Source: an uncultured Desulfatiglans sp.
Lineage (GTDB): Bacteria; Desulfobacterota; DSM-4660; Desulfatiglandales; Desulfatiglandaceae
Length of the DNA: 64,000 bases
Reading direction: 5' to 3'
Assembly (NCBI GenBank): GCA_900498135.1
Contig: LR026961.1
Coordinates: 2,154,693-2,218,692, forward strand
Shown: positions 43,722 through 52,799 of the stretch, piece after piece
How positions within the stretch are numbered: position 1 is the first letter of the stretch
How the letters are laid out: every line of letters starts with the position of its first letter
The notes under the pieces: generated by a model
Seen by the model: the letters and a program-made list of their open reading frames with translations, nothing else
Told to the model about the DNA's origin: nothing
Database searches by the model: none
Program-made: the position numbers and the translations under genes

Positions 43722-45551
43722 CTATTTCCCGGGAGGTGACAGGGCTTCTGGGGGATAAAGCTTCTCGATTTCTCCCTTGAATTTTTCTTCGAGGATTTTT
43801 CGTTTCAGTTTAAGCGTCGGGGTCATCTCGCCTGTTTCCTGGGTCCATTCGTGGGGCAGCAGGCGGAACTTGCGGATCTGTTCGACCCGGGCGAAGTCAG
43901 CCATGAGACGTTCGATTTCGCGCGTATAAAGATCGACCACGGGTTGATTCTGGATGAGATCCTCGTGGTCTATGAACGGCACTTGATGGGTCCGGGCCCA
44001 TTTCTTGAGCTCTTCGAAGGCCGGGACGATCAGTGCGGAGAGATATTTCCTTTTTTCACCGATCACGGCCACCTGCTCGATGTAGGGGGATTCCATCAAC
44101 CGGCTTTCAATATTTCTGGGGGCGATATTTTTGCCGCCGGCGGTGACGATAATATCCTTGATCCTGCCCGTGATGGAAAGGTAGCCGTCCGCATCCACAG
44201 CGCCGAGATCCCCTGTCCGAAAGAACCCATCCTCCGTAAAAGCCTCCCGAGTCGCAGCCTCATCCTTATAGTAACCAAGCATGACCTGAGGCCCCTTGAT
44301 GAGGATCTCCCCCTCGGGCGAAATCTTGACGGTGGTTTCCGGCACCGGCGGCCCCACGGTTCCTGGTTTGATAAGACAGAAACGGTTCACGTTGGTGATG
44401 GGGGTCGTCTCCGTCAGTCCGAAGCCTTCCAGCACCGTGATTCCCATGCCGAGGAAGAACTCCGCGTCGGAGACGGACAGCGCGCCGCCACCGGACACGG
44501 CGAATCTCAGGCGATCCATGCCGAGCACGGTCTTCAGCTTCGAGAAGATGATCTTGTCCGCCAAGCGGTAACGCAAGGCGAAAAACCCCTTTGGTGGTTT
44601 CTGGGTGCATGCGTAAGGCAGGTTCAGCCTGGCGGTTTCTATGGCCCATTTGAAAAGGGCCTGCTTGGTGGCCGGGGCTTCGCCGACCTTGGCGAGGATG
44701 CCGGAGTGGATCTTTTCGTAAAACCTCGGTACGCTGATGATGCAGGTGGGTTTGATCTCCACCATGTTCTCCTGAATCCTGGAAAAATCTTCGGCGAAGG
44801 CCACCTGGGCGCCCCATGCGATGGGCATGTAATACCCGGCGGTTCTCTCCAGGGAATGAGAGAGGGGCAGGAAGGACAGGAGGACGTCCTGGTCCGATAC
44901 GAGGTCCCAGAAATCCGCCAGGGCCTGGCGCACATTGGACACGAAATTGTCGTGGGAGAGCATCACGCCTTTGGGGGGGCCGGTAGTGCCCGAGGTGTAG
45001 ATGATGGTGGCCATGTCGGAGGGTTTGACCGCGGCCAGCCTTGATTCGAAGACGTCGTTCAGCCCCTTTTTTTCGCCCTCCTGCAGCGCCTGGTCGAAAT
45101 TGAGCACATCCGGGCCGAACCCCTCGGCGGTGTCATAGGCCACAATGAACTCCAACCCGGGCAGGCGGTCCCGGATCTGCATGACCTTCTGCAGGTGTTC
45201 TGCCGCACCGACCAGGCATCCTTTGGATTCGGAGTGCTGCAGCACATAATAGGCCTCCTCGGCGGAGTTGGTGGCATAGATCGGGACGTCGACCGCGCCG
45301 ATGGAGAGGATGGCCAGGTCGCTCACCCACCATTCATACCGATTGGGGGAGAAGATGGCCACCCGATCCCCTGGTTGGATGCCTCTGGAGACCAGGAAGG
45401 CGGCGAGGTTCCGGACCATGGTGTTCATCCGGCTCCAGGAGATGTCCACATACCGACCCCCCGTTTTGTACGAAACGCAGGCGCGGTCGCCGTACTTGCG
45501 GACCTGTTGCTGGAAAACGGCTGGCATCGATGTGTCTTTCAATCGCTCCAT
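43722..45551 (-). CDS. Long-chain acyl-CoA synthetase (AMP-forming)
   Basis: The 609-residue ANL-family ligase activates a carboxylic acid to its CoA thioester. The P-loop-like motif A3 is IIYTSGTTGPPKGVMLSH (residues about 183-200). GYYKDEAATREAF, GFFRTGDLGAVDADGYL (A8) and GRIKDIIVTAGGKNI follow. SVPRFYEKIHSG and ISGGGALSV-like VSGGGALSVSDAEF are usual for FadD15/long-chain forms. GGAGG precedes ATG 45551. It is convergent with queC and has a non-specific fatty-acid substrate. Confidence 0.92.
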   Translation of the reverse strand: MERLKDTSMPAVFQQQVRKYGDRACVSYKTGGRYVDISWSRMNTMVRNLAAFLVSRGIQPGDRVAIFSPNRYEWWVSDLAILSIGAVDVPIYATNSAEEAYYVLQHSESKGCLVGAAEHLQKVMQIRDRLPGLEFIVAYDTAEGFGPDVLNFDQALQEGEKKGLNDVFESRLAAVKPSDMATIIYTSGTTGPPKGVMLSHDNFVSNVRQALADFWDLVSDQDVLLSFLPLSHSLERTAGYYMPIAWGAQVAFAEDFSRIQENMVEIKPTCIISVPRFYEKIHSGILAKVGEAPATKQALFKWAIETARLNLPYACTQKPPKGFFALRYRLADKIIFSKLKTVLGMDRLRFAVSGGGALSVSDAEFFLGMGITVLEGFGLTETTPITNVNRFCLIKPGTVGPPVPETTVKISPEGEILIKGPQVMLGYYKDEAATREAFTEDGFFRTGDLGAVDADGYLSITGRIKDIIVTAGGKNIAPRNIESRLMESPYIEQVAVIGEKRKYLSALIVPAFEELKKWARTHQVPFIDHEDLIQNQPVVDLYTREIERLMADFARVEQIRKFRLLPHEWTQETGEMTPTLKLKRKILEEKFKGEIEKLYPPEALSPPGK

Positions 45552-45766
45552 CGCGGTACCTCCGGGCGCTCCTGTTCGCGGGCGCAGACAAACATGGTCC
45601 TGTCACAAAAAGAGCCTACAAAAGGCGGTTTGAAACAGAAAAGTGCGTTGCACTCGATCGTTGATCTCTATAGGGATCGCCGGGGCGGTCGCTTTCGAGG
45701 CCCCGCTGCCTCAATGGGATAACGCCGGCCTGCCGATGGGTGGGAAGGCCGGCGGAAGGAGGATGA

Positions 45767-46612
45767 TTATGCTTGTTTTTTGGGCTTTTTCCAAGCGATC
45801 AAAGGACAGAGTTTGCAGATGTCGAAACCGGGATAGGTTTCTCCCGTACGCGGGAATGAGGCGCCGCCGTCACGGATGGTTCTTTGAAGGGTCCATCGGA
45901 CCGTTTTCTCGAGGTGGGAACCGGGCCAGATCCAGTTGATTTCCCCCTGTTCGGTCTTGCCGGAGGTGTAGCTGCTGCTGCACATCGGGGTGATGTTGGG
46001 TTCCTGTGTCACGTAACATCGAACGATTCCGTGGCAGACAGAAGAATTCATGCTCATGGTCATACGAAAAGGATGCGTGTCGAAAGCTGCGCACCAATCA
46101 TTTCCCAAGTGATAGGACTGGAGGACGTCGGACATGCCATGGATGACGTCCGGCACGAAGGGGCTTTTGTGCAAGGGGGCTGTGGCAAAGGCGAGCAATC
46201 CAGGCGGCAGACGTTTCTTTGTTTTAACAAAGCGCTCGGCCTGTTCCAGGTTTTGGGTATATTTGAGGTGCCCTTTGATCTCGGATTCATCCAGCTCTTT
46301 CCATCCAAGAACATATTTTGCATTTGAACATCCGGTTTTTTCCTTGTTGCTGAGAGTGATTTCGCCGCCTTGTCGTGAAGCCGCAACGTAGTGGCACAAA
46401 GTAAAAGGATGAAGCGCTTCTTTATATTCGGTTTTCTGTTTGAAGTCTTCGAGTTCTTCTTCCGAAAAGAAAAATTTGACTGCTACAGGATAATATTTGA
46501 ATTTCAACAGATTGCGTAGAGTGAAAACAATGTCCGAATGGCTGAGAGTTTCCTTTTCAAGCATTTGTCTTGCAAACTCTACGTCGTTCAAAAGCATTGT
46601 CGTGTCTATCAT
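45767..46612 (-). CDS. DUF169 family protein
   Basis: About 281 residues. Family features are KYYPVAVKFFFSEEELEDF near the N-terminus, LCHYVAASRQGGEITLSNKEKTGCSNAKYVLGW, a Pro-rich PPGLLAFATAPLHKS segment and the Cys-rich NSSVCHGIVRCYVTQEPNITPMCSSSYTSG. The family occurs in anaerobes, sometimes with one-carbon or corrinoid proteins, and its function is not known. ATG 46612 with GGAGAG 7 bases upstream is preferred to a longer frame from 46669. It stands alone. Confidence 0.85.
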   Translation of the reverse strand: MIDTTMLLNDVEFARQMLEKETLSHSDIVFTLRNLLKFKYYPVAVKFFFSEEELEDFKQKTEYKEALHPFTLCHYVAASRQGGEITLSNKEKTGCSNAKYVLGWKELDESEIKGHLKYTQNLEQAERFVKTKKRLPPGLLAFATAPLHKSPFVPDVIHGMSDVLQSYHLGNDWCAAFDTHPFRMTMSMNSSVCHGIVRCYVTQEPNITPMCSSSYTSGKTEQGEINWIWPGSHLEKTVRWTLQRTIRDGGASFPRTGETYPGFDICKLCPLIAWKKPKKQA

Positions 46613-46709
46613 AAGGTGCTCTCCAGACTGTAGAAGGTTAAAAATTGTCTGCCTTTTAAAAACGCCCATGCCTATCGGTCATACCGTCTGAGCTATGCCG
46701 GCATGGTGC

Positions 46710-46834
46710 GGGTGCTTGCGCGCCGGCCACCAGGTCGCCTCCGCTCAAGCGATCGATTTCCTTAGATAATGACAAAAAACCTCATTTCCGGATTGGAAAC
46801 GGGGTTTTAGCCGGAAATCATTTCCGGATGGACA
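46710..46834 (-). repeat. Half foldback repeat (copy H)
   Basis: Reading the minus strand, GTCCATCCGGAAATGATTTC, the inner end GTTTCCAATCCGGAAATGAGG and the arm to GCGGAGGCGACCTGG are present. The second arm is missing beyond the tip. A further partial end (ATTTCCCAGATGGACAC) lies at about 46874-46892. Confidence 0.65.
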
Positions 46835-47196
46835 CCCATTACGGATCAAGGTCTGAAAACCCTCTGAAAAAGATTTCCCAGATGGACACAAGTTGATGGA
46901 AAGCCTATTAAATTGAGTGAAGGATGTCAACGGGAAACAGCATCACTCCCGGCTCGAGGGTGGATCATTTGCTGCGAGGCTGGCCGGGTAGGGGCGATGC
47001 CGATAGGTGTGTCTTCATAAAGAGAGGGGTGTGCGCAGGGGCGGGGATGGAATCGTGGAACCTTGCCTGTGTCGGCGGGGATAAGGGCTTGGCATGGGAG
47101 GCTACGGGTTTCTTAAGATCTTCCAAAAACCCGATGTCTGTGGCAGACTGGTGGGTGATCGAGGCCAACCGCAGGCATGCTTGACGCCCTGGGAAG
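46835..47196. other. Gap between DUF169 and radical SAM genes
   Basis: No gene was seen apart from the repeat end near 46880. Short open frames lack motifs. Confidence 0.4.
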
Positions 47197-48282
47197 TCAG
47201 GAGGTTATGTGCGCCGGATTCCGGCCGACGGAGATCGAGGGGTGCGGATCGGGAGAGCTGAAGGCGGTTCGATAGTCGACGGAGCAGCACGTTGCCTGGA
47301 AACGCGGGCGCAGCCCGAGTGCCAGCGCCTCCTCGACCGCTTCTTCGGACCAGACCGCCATACGGGTGATGCCGGCGCGGAGGGCGAGACACTCGAGGGA
47401 TGTGCCCTCGCGATTGCGAGGTCTTTCACACCCGAGGGCGATGGGGACATCCGGCATGAGGAGCCGGGCGGAGGCGATGAGACGCGCGATCGCCAAGGGG
47501 GCAGGCGGTTTGACGGCCGACATGGCGGTCCCTTTTAGCGGGCTCAGGACAACGATGACCACTGCGGTGGGATGGTAGCGGCGAATGATCTCGAGCGCTC
47601 GATACTCTGAATCGATGCGGCCGAAGTAGAGCCCGGCCACGATATGTGGAATCCAGGCGATGCCGCTCGTTTTAACGGCTTCGATGGCCTCGATGACCTT
47701 GTGGAGTCCTGGAAGCCGATACACCTCTGTTGCGGCCTTTTCATCTCCCATGACATCGAGGAGGGCCTGACGGATGCCGGCGGCCTTGAGTGCCTTGGCG
47801 GTGCGGAGGTCCGGGAAGCCCGTGTGCGCCGAAAGGTGCAGGGTTGTTTCGCGTCCGAGGGACGAGATGACGTCTAGATAGCGTTTCCAGGGCAGTTCGC
47901 CGTTCCGGTCGGATCCACCGGTCAGGAGAATACCGTGGTTCCCGTTCGCAGCGAGCAGACGGCCGCGGCGCAATAGCTCCTCGGGCTCATCGACCTTGAG
48001 CATCGGTTGGAGGAGTGTCCCTGCGCAGTGGAGGCACTGCAGCTCGCAGCGGTTGCCTGTGATGGAGAGGGCGGGATATCGGCCGCGGAAGCCGTGGAAG
48101 CGTATCATTCCGGGGAGATAGAAGGTGATTTCTTTACCATGGCGGTCTCTGGCGATGTTCCACGCTTCGCGAAAAAGGGCTTCGTCGGCGGGACCGAATT
48201 CAGGGGAGAGGGGTGCAAGACCGGTCGTGATGGCCGTCCGGAAATCGGGAAGTGGGGGCTGATTGCTCGATCTTTCGGGCAT
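47197..48282 (-). CDS. Radical SAM protein, possibly LipS2-like
   Basis: 361 residues. The cluster motif is CELQCLHC (Cys-x3-Cys-x2-Cys, about residues 78-85) in SITGNRCELQCLHCAGTLLQ. Downstream motifs are ILLTGGSDRNGELPWKRYL, LSAHTGFPDLRTAKALKAAGI, LLDVMGDEKAATEVYRL, PHIVAGLYFGRIDSEYRALEII and GCERP, ending FQATCCSVDYR. From memory this wording matches the group of radical SAM proteins that includes LipS2 of the two-component lipoyl synthase. No LipS1 partner is adjacent, so the call is tentative. It is divergent from the lipoprotein gene. Confidence 0.8.
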   Translation of the reverse strand: MPERSSNQPPLPDFRTAITTGLAPLSPEFGPADEALFREAWNIARDRHGKEITFYLPGMIRFHGFRGRYPALSITGNRCELQCLHCAGTLLQPMLKVDEPEELLRRGRLLAANGNHGILLTGGSDRNGELPWKRYLDVISSLGRETTLHLSAHTGFPDLRTAKALKAAGIRQALLDVMGDEKAATEVYRLPGLHKVIEAIEAVKTSGIAWIPHIVAGLYFGRIDSEYRALEIIRRYHPTAVVIVVLSPLKGTAMSAVKPPAPLAIARLIASARLLMPDVPIALGCERPRNREGTSLECLALRAGITRMAVWSEEAVEEALALGLRPRFQATCCSVDYRTAFSSPDPHPSISVGRNPAHITS

Positions 48283-48425
48283 CGAAGGACGACCACTCGA
48301 GCCGCAGAGGCCAACGGCGTTTCAGGTTGAAGGGAAACCGTCTGAATGCAACGGGTTTTTCAACACGCTGCCAAAGCCACGTTTTCCGGGGTGGAATCGG
48401 AATTGAATACAGGGAGATTATGCAA

Positions 48426-49049
48426 ATGCTGAAGAGAAATCAAGCCTGGTTTTTTTGGGTGTTGCCGCTCCTGATTTGCTTCGTGGCTTCAGGGTGCAGC
48501 ACGCTTGCTGAATTGAAAGTGCACTATGAACTTCCCCCCGGCTCCACCGCTCTGTCTGGGCGGAGCATGGCGCTGTTGGTGGAAGATGGGCGCACGGTCA
48601 CAGAGATCCTGGGAAAGGGCGCGGCCAAAGAGTATGAGCATTTTTCAGGGAAGGTCTCCTTCAGTTATGCCCGTTACGGGGAACCCGGCTTCAAACAGGG
48701 GCTCTATGATCTGCGCGAGCTGTTCACTGCGGCCTTCACGAAAAAATTGGAGAATCTCGGGATGGACGTGCGGACGGAGCGTGCACCGGGGGCGCTGGAG
48801 CTCGTCATCCGTGTCGAGGAATGCTCTCTGGACTTCGTTGACCGGCGGTGGATCGCCAGGGCGGTCTATGAAGCTCGAGTCGAGGAAAACGGGCGCTTTT
48901 TGGCCTCGCAGCGGATCAGCGGCCAGTCCGAAAGGCTGAAGATCATCGGCCGGAAGCAGGCGGATGCAGTCATGAGCGAGCTTTTCACCGATACCGTCAA
49001 TCAGCTCGATGTCGTAAGACTTCTGGAGCAGGCCGAGCGAGTGCGCTGA
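48426..49049 (+). CDS. Putative lipoprotein (208 aa)
   Basis: The signal peptide ends in a clear lipobox (CFVASGCSTLAEL). The mature part has a small mixed domain (MALLVEDGRTVTEILG … KKLENLGMDVRTERAPGALELVIRVEEC … YEARVEENGRFLASQRISG). It is similar in style to auxiliary lipoproteins of envelope ABC systems, without enough evidence to name one. ATG 48426 has AGGGAG 9 bases upstream, and an ATG two codons earlier is too close to that site. Two bases separate its stop from rimO, so the two are likely co-transcribed. Confidence 0.75.
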   Translation: MLKRNQAWFFWVLPLLICFVASGCSTLAELKVHYELPPGSTALSGRSMALLVEDGRTVTEILGKGAAKEYEHFSGKVSFSYARYGEPGFKQGLYDLRELFTAAFTKKLENLGMDVRTERAPGALELVIRVEECSLDFVDRRWIARAVYEARVEENGRFLASQRISGQSERLKIIGRKQADAVMSELFTDTVNQLDVVRLLEQAERVR

Positions 49050-49051
49050 GA

Positions 49052-50419
49052 ATGGCCATCGCTATGAAAAATCGGCCACTGGACGATCATGGGGTGTATT
49101 GCATCAGCCTCGGCTGTGCAAAAAATCTCGTCGACACCGAACACATGCTTGGTTTGATGCAGGCAGGCGGCTGCAGATTGACCGAGACCCTCGACGAGGC
49201 CGAAACGGTGGTGATCAACACCTGCGGTTTTATCCAGGAGGCTGTGGAAGAGGCGATCGGAACCATCCTTGAAGCAGCACGCGCGAAGGCCTTGGGAACC
49301 TTCAGAAATCTGATCGTTACCGGGTGTTTTGTGCAGCGGTACGGCTACAAGCTGACCCGGGAAATCCCCGAGGTGGACGCTTGGGTGGGTACCGGAGAAT
49401 TCCACCGAATCGTGGATGTGGTGAGCGCCCTGGAGGCTCGAGAAGGGCCTCTTTTCCTGATCGGTCCGCCCCGCTACCAGGCGGACCACGGCGTGCCGCG
49501 CATCCGGACGACGCCGTTTTTCAGCGCCTATCTCAAGATCTCTGAAGGGTGCTCCCATCGTTGCAGCTACTGCTGCATACCCCGCTTGAGGGGGCCTCTT
49601 CGCAGCCGCAGCCTGGATTCTCTGGTCCTCGAAGCGGAGCGGATGGTCGCAGACGGCGTCAGGGAGATCAACCTCGTCGGCCAGGATATTACGGCTTACG
49701 GGCGCGATCGTTTGGAGCGCGGGGGGCTGGAGCGGCTCCTGAGGCGTCTGGTCAAGGTGGATGGGCTTGCCTGGATCCGGCTGATGTACTGCAATCCCGA
49801 AGGGATTACCGACGCATTGTTGGAATTGATCGAAGGAGAGGAAAAAATCTGCCCTTATTTGGATATTCCCCTCCAGCATGTCAGCCCTGCCGTACTTCGT
49901 GCCATGGGGCGGGGGGGCGCGGGAGAAAGTCCGTGGGAATTGATCGGGCGGATCCGCTCCGTCAAGCGCGGTATCGCCATCCGTACGACCTTTATGGTGG
50001 GCTTCCCGGGAGAAACGGAGCAGGATTTCGAGAATCTGCTCCGTTTTGTGAAGGAGACGAGTTTCGATCATCTCGGTGTATTCTCGTTCAGTCCGGAGAG
50101 TGGCACGCGAGCGGCGAGGATCAGGGCGGGCATCGTGCGCAAAAAGATCGCCGTCGAGCGGCGCCGCAAGGTGATGCAGCTTCAGTGCCGGATGGCGAAG
50201 AAGGCCAAGCAGGGGCTGATCGGATCCGTTTTTCCGGTTCTGATAGAGGGGTATTGCCCAGAAACGGAGCTTCTGCTGAGCGGGCGCACCTCCATGATGG
50301 CTCCGGAGGTCGACGGACAGGTCCTTATCACTAAAGGGACGGGAGCCGAAGGCGTTATCCTCCCGGTCACGATTACCGAGGCCCACCCCTATGATCTAGT
50401 CGGCGAGATTGTTTCTTGA
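49052..50419 (+). CDS. rimO: Ribosomal protein S12 methylthiotransferase
   Basis: The 455-residue radical SAM enzyme adds a methylthio group to an Asp of ribosomal protein S12. The N-terminal UPF0004 domain has SLGCAKNLVDTEHMLG and INTCGFIQEAVEEAI. The radical SAM motif is CSHRCSYCCIP. The C-terminal TRAM domain ends the protein (SGRTSMMAPEVDGQVLI). All three UPF0004 Cys are present. It is coupled to the lipoprotein gene before it. Confidence 0.95.
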   Translation: MAIAMKNRPLDDHGVYCISLGCAKNLVDTEHMLGLMQAGGCRLTETLDEAETVVINTCGFIQEAVEEAIGTILEAARAKALGTFRNLIVTGCFVQRYGYKLTREIPEVDAWVGTGEFHRIVDVVSALEAREGPLFLIGPPRYQADHGVPRIRTTPFFSAYLKISEGCSHRCSYCCIPRLRGPLRSRSLDSLVLEAERMVADGVREINLVGQDITAYGRDRLERGGLERLLRRLVKVDGLAWIRLMYCNPEGITDALLELIEGEEKICPYLDIPLQHVSPAVLRAMGRGGAGESPWELIGRIRSVKRGIAIRTTFMVGFPGETEQDFENLLRFVKETSFDHLGVFSFSPESGTRAARIRAGIVRKKIAVERRRKVMQLQCRMAKKAKQGLIGSVFPVLIEGYCPETELLLSGRTSMMAPEVDGQVLITKGTGAEGVILPVTITEAHPYDLVGEIVS

Positions 50420-50440
50420 AACGATGCAGTCGGATTTGAT

Positions 50441-50469
50441 TTGACATGACTTCATTGCTTATTTAACCT
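50441..50469 (+). promoter_or_regulatory. Possible promoter for the polyprenyl synthase gene
   Basis: TTGACA (50441-50446), 17 bases, TAACCT (50464-50469), 59 bases before the start codon of the prenyl synthase. Confidence 0.45.
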
Positions 50470-50527
50470 TACCCATTTATCTCAAAGCAGCTAAAGCGGC
50501 TGGATGCGCCATCAGCGGGAGTTTCGG

Positions 50528-51511
50528 ATGAACCCAGACCAGGCTATACTGAACAAGCACAGACTTCACCTCGAAAAAATCGAGGCGGAACTGGCCCTTT
50601 CCGTCGGATCCCGCGTAGCGAAAATCGAAGAAATATCCCGGCACACCCTCCTTGGAGGAGGAAAGAGACTCCGCCCGCTCCTCTTTGTTCTTTCTTGCGG
50701 GCTTCTTGGATCGCGGGTTCAGGGATGCTACCGGTTGGCGGGTATTTTCGAGATCATCCACGCCGCCTCGCTCCTGCACGACGATGTCCTGGACAACGCG
50801 GAGACCCGGCGCAGCCGCCCTTCGGCCAACCGTCTTTGGGGCAACCACGCAGCGGTGCTCGTAGGAGACTTCTTGTACTCCAAGGCCTTTGCCGTGGCAT
50901 TCGACACGGGGCATCGCCCCTTTCTCCAGCGCCTGACGGAGACTACCACCCGTATGGCCGAAGGCCAGGTTCTGGAACTCGAGCATACCTTCGACTGGGA
51001 CATCGGGAAAGAAGCTTACCTGGAAATCGTCAAGGCCAAAACAGCGGTGTTGATTTCGGCTGCCTGCGAGTGCGGGGCGATCCTGAGCGGTGCGGGAGAA
51101 ACGGCCGAATCGGCGCTTGCGCAGTTCGGCTTCCATATGGGCGTGGCCTTTCAGTTGATGGACGACCTCCTGGATTACACGGCAGAGGAGAAGGTATTCG
51201 GCAAGCCGGTGGTCAAAGACCTGAGGGAGGGGAAGATTACCCTGCCGTTGATTTACGCGCTTGCGGATCTGGAAGAAGCGGACCGGGCTGCCCTTCGGAC
51301 CCGCCTCACGCCTGAGGGAGCGTTTCCGAGCGAGGCGGATTTCCAGCAGGTTTTGGAGATGGTGCGCACTGGCGGCTGCCTGGAGCGCGTCCGCGAAGAG
51401 GCCTCTGAAAGCGTTGAGCGGGCGGCCGGTTGCCTGGCGATTTTCCCTGACTCCCCTGCAAAACGCGACTTGCTCCAAATGAACCGTTACATCCTTGACC
51501 GGAGCTATTGA
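50528..51511 (+). CDS. Polyprenyl diphosphate synthase (long chain)
   Basis: About 327 residues of a trans-prenyltransferase. FARM is LLHDDVLDNAETRR (DDxxD with the aromatic and Arg residues), and SARM is LMDDLLDYTAEEKVFGK. GGGKRLRPLLFVLSCGLLG and KTAVLISAACECGA are also typical. The product chain (C35-C50 quinone tails) cannot be given from sequence. Sulfate reducers need it for menaquinone. ATG 50528 with GGGAG upstream is preferred to a start 8 codons earlier. Confidence 0.92.
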   Translation: MNPDQAILNKHRLHLEKIEAELALSVGSRVAKIEEISRHTLLGGGKRLRPLLFVLSCGLLGSRVQGCYRLAGIFEIIHAASLLHDDVLDNAETRRSRPSANRLWGNHAAVLVGDFLYSKAFAVAFDTGHRPFLQRLTETTTRMAEGQVLELEHTFDWDIGKEAYLEIVKAKTAVLISAACECGAILSGAGETAESALAQFGFHMGVAFQLMDDLLDYTAEEKVFGKPVVKDLREGKITLPLIYALADLEEADRAALRTRLTPEGAFPSEADFQQVLEMVRTGGCLERVREEASESVERAAGCLAIFPDSPAKRDLLQMNRYILDRSY

Positions 51512-51631
51512 CCTGCAGCCGGCTTTGGGCGGTGCAAGGAGATAAAAGGCCTCCTGTTTTCTCCGGGACAGTGCGTCTTTATCGGGCGCTCCGGCCTTTG
51601 CCGGGAAGCAGGAGGCTGAGTCGGAGCACGG

Positions 51632-52678
51632 TCATTTTCCGAAGGGACAGACGGGATAGCGGCATGCCTCACACTGAAGACACATGCCGCCGTGGGCCAT
51701 TTCGGCCAGGTCGCGGCGCGTGATCTCCTCTCCGGCGAGCACCCTCGGGAGAACGAGGTCGAGAACGGTCGCCCTGTAAAAAAGTACGCATGCCGGCAAA
51801 CCGAGGATCGGGATCTCTCCGATGCGGCCGTAAAGGAACATCGCCCCGGGCAGGACCGGCGTACCGTAAATGACGGGGTCGGCTCCGGCTTCAGCGACTG
51901 CGAGCCGGCTGATGTCGTCCGGGTCGACGCTCATGCCGCCGGCAACCATGACGAGCCGGGCGCCGGCTTGAATGACCGAGCGGATGCCTTCCACGATCCG
52001 GTCCAGTTTGTCGGGGGAGAAGACGAGTTTGCATACCTCACAGCCATAGGCGGCCAGCTTCTTGCGGATAATGGGGGCGAACTTGTCCTCGATGAGACGG
52101 TTGTACACCTCGTTTCCCGTCACGACCAGGCCGGCCGGGGGCTGGGCCAATGCTTTGACCGTAAAAACGGGCCCATAGGCTCGTATCGCGTCCAGCGCTT
52201 CCATGAGGGTCTTTTCTTTCAGGATGAGAGGGATAGCGCGGGTGGCAGCCAGGATGTCGCCGGCTTGGACGACGGTGTTCGTGTGGCGGGACGAGCAGGA
52301 GATCTCCGGTGTCATGTTTAGTTCCACCAGGGCTTCCACGTTGATCTTCAGCAGTCCTGCGTGCGCCGCCTTGAGGGCGATTTTCCCTTCAGACGGAGAC
52401 TCTTCGAAGCTCACGCCCGGTCCTGCGATGACGTTGGCGATCCTGAGCGCGGCTTCGTCCTCATGAAGTTCGTCCCGGCCGAGTTTCAAGACATACAAAT
52501 GTTCTTTCCCTAAACGCCTCAGATGCTGTACGTCTTCCTCCCGGATGATATGCCCCTTCTTGAAAGCCGGGCCTTTGAACTGGCCGGGCCTGATCTCCGT
52601 GATGTCATGTGCCAGGACGGTGCCGACGGCCTGGTCGACAGATATGATGGTCGCGGATGACTTGTATTTGCCTGTCAT
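51632..52678 (-). CDS. MoeA-like molybdopterin-binding protein with C-terminal Cys cluster
   Basis: About 348 residues with the MPT-binding domain of MoeA/MogA type (VVTGNEVYNRLIEDKFAPIIRKKLAAYGCEV … MVAGGMSVDPDDISRLAVAEAGADPVIYGTPVLPG). The N-terminal part has VGTVLAHDITEIRPGQFKG. The C-terminus has the unusual extension MCLQCEACRYPVCPFGK with four Cys, which could bind a metal or cluster. It probably works in molybdenum/tungsten cofactor insertion, with the tail giving partner or metal specificity. ATG 52678 follows GAGGAG. Confidence 0.82.
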   Translation of the reverse strand: MTGKYKSSATIISVDQAVGTVLAHDITEIRPGQFKGPAFKKGHIIREEDVQHLRRLGKEHLYVLKLGRDELHEDEAALRIANVIAGPGVSFEESPSEGKIALKAAHAGLLKINVEALVELNMTPEISCSSRHTNTVVQAGDILAATRAIPLILKEKTLMEALDAIRAYGPVFTVKALAQPPAGLVVTGNEVYNRLIEDKFAPIIRKKLAAYGCEVCKLVFSPDKLDRIVEGIRSVIQAGARLVMVAGGMSVDPDDISRLAVAEAGADPVIYGTPVLPGAMFLYGRIGEIPILGLPACVLFYRATVLDLVLPRVLAGEEITRRDLAEMAHGGMCLQCEACRYPVCPFGK

Positions 52679-52711
52679 GAAGTATCTCCTCAAGCTATCA
52701 TCGATGAGCTG

Positions 52712-52746
52712 GTTTCCATCCGGAAATGGTCCTTTTGGCCTGTCTC
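52712..52746 (-). repeat. Solo foldback-repeat end (copy K)
   Basis: GTTTCCATCCGGAAATGGTCCTTTTGGCC matches the minus-orientation end for about 29 bases, then stops. It sits 33 bases upstream of the MoeA-like start codon. Confidence 0.6.
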
Positions 52747-52799
52747 GGGAGAGGCGGTTCCTGTCTTTTTGGGACCGGAAGCGGGGCGGGATGCGCCGT

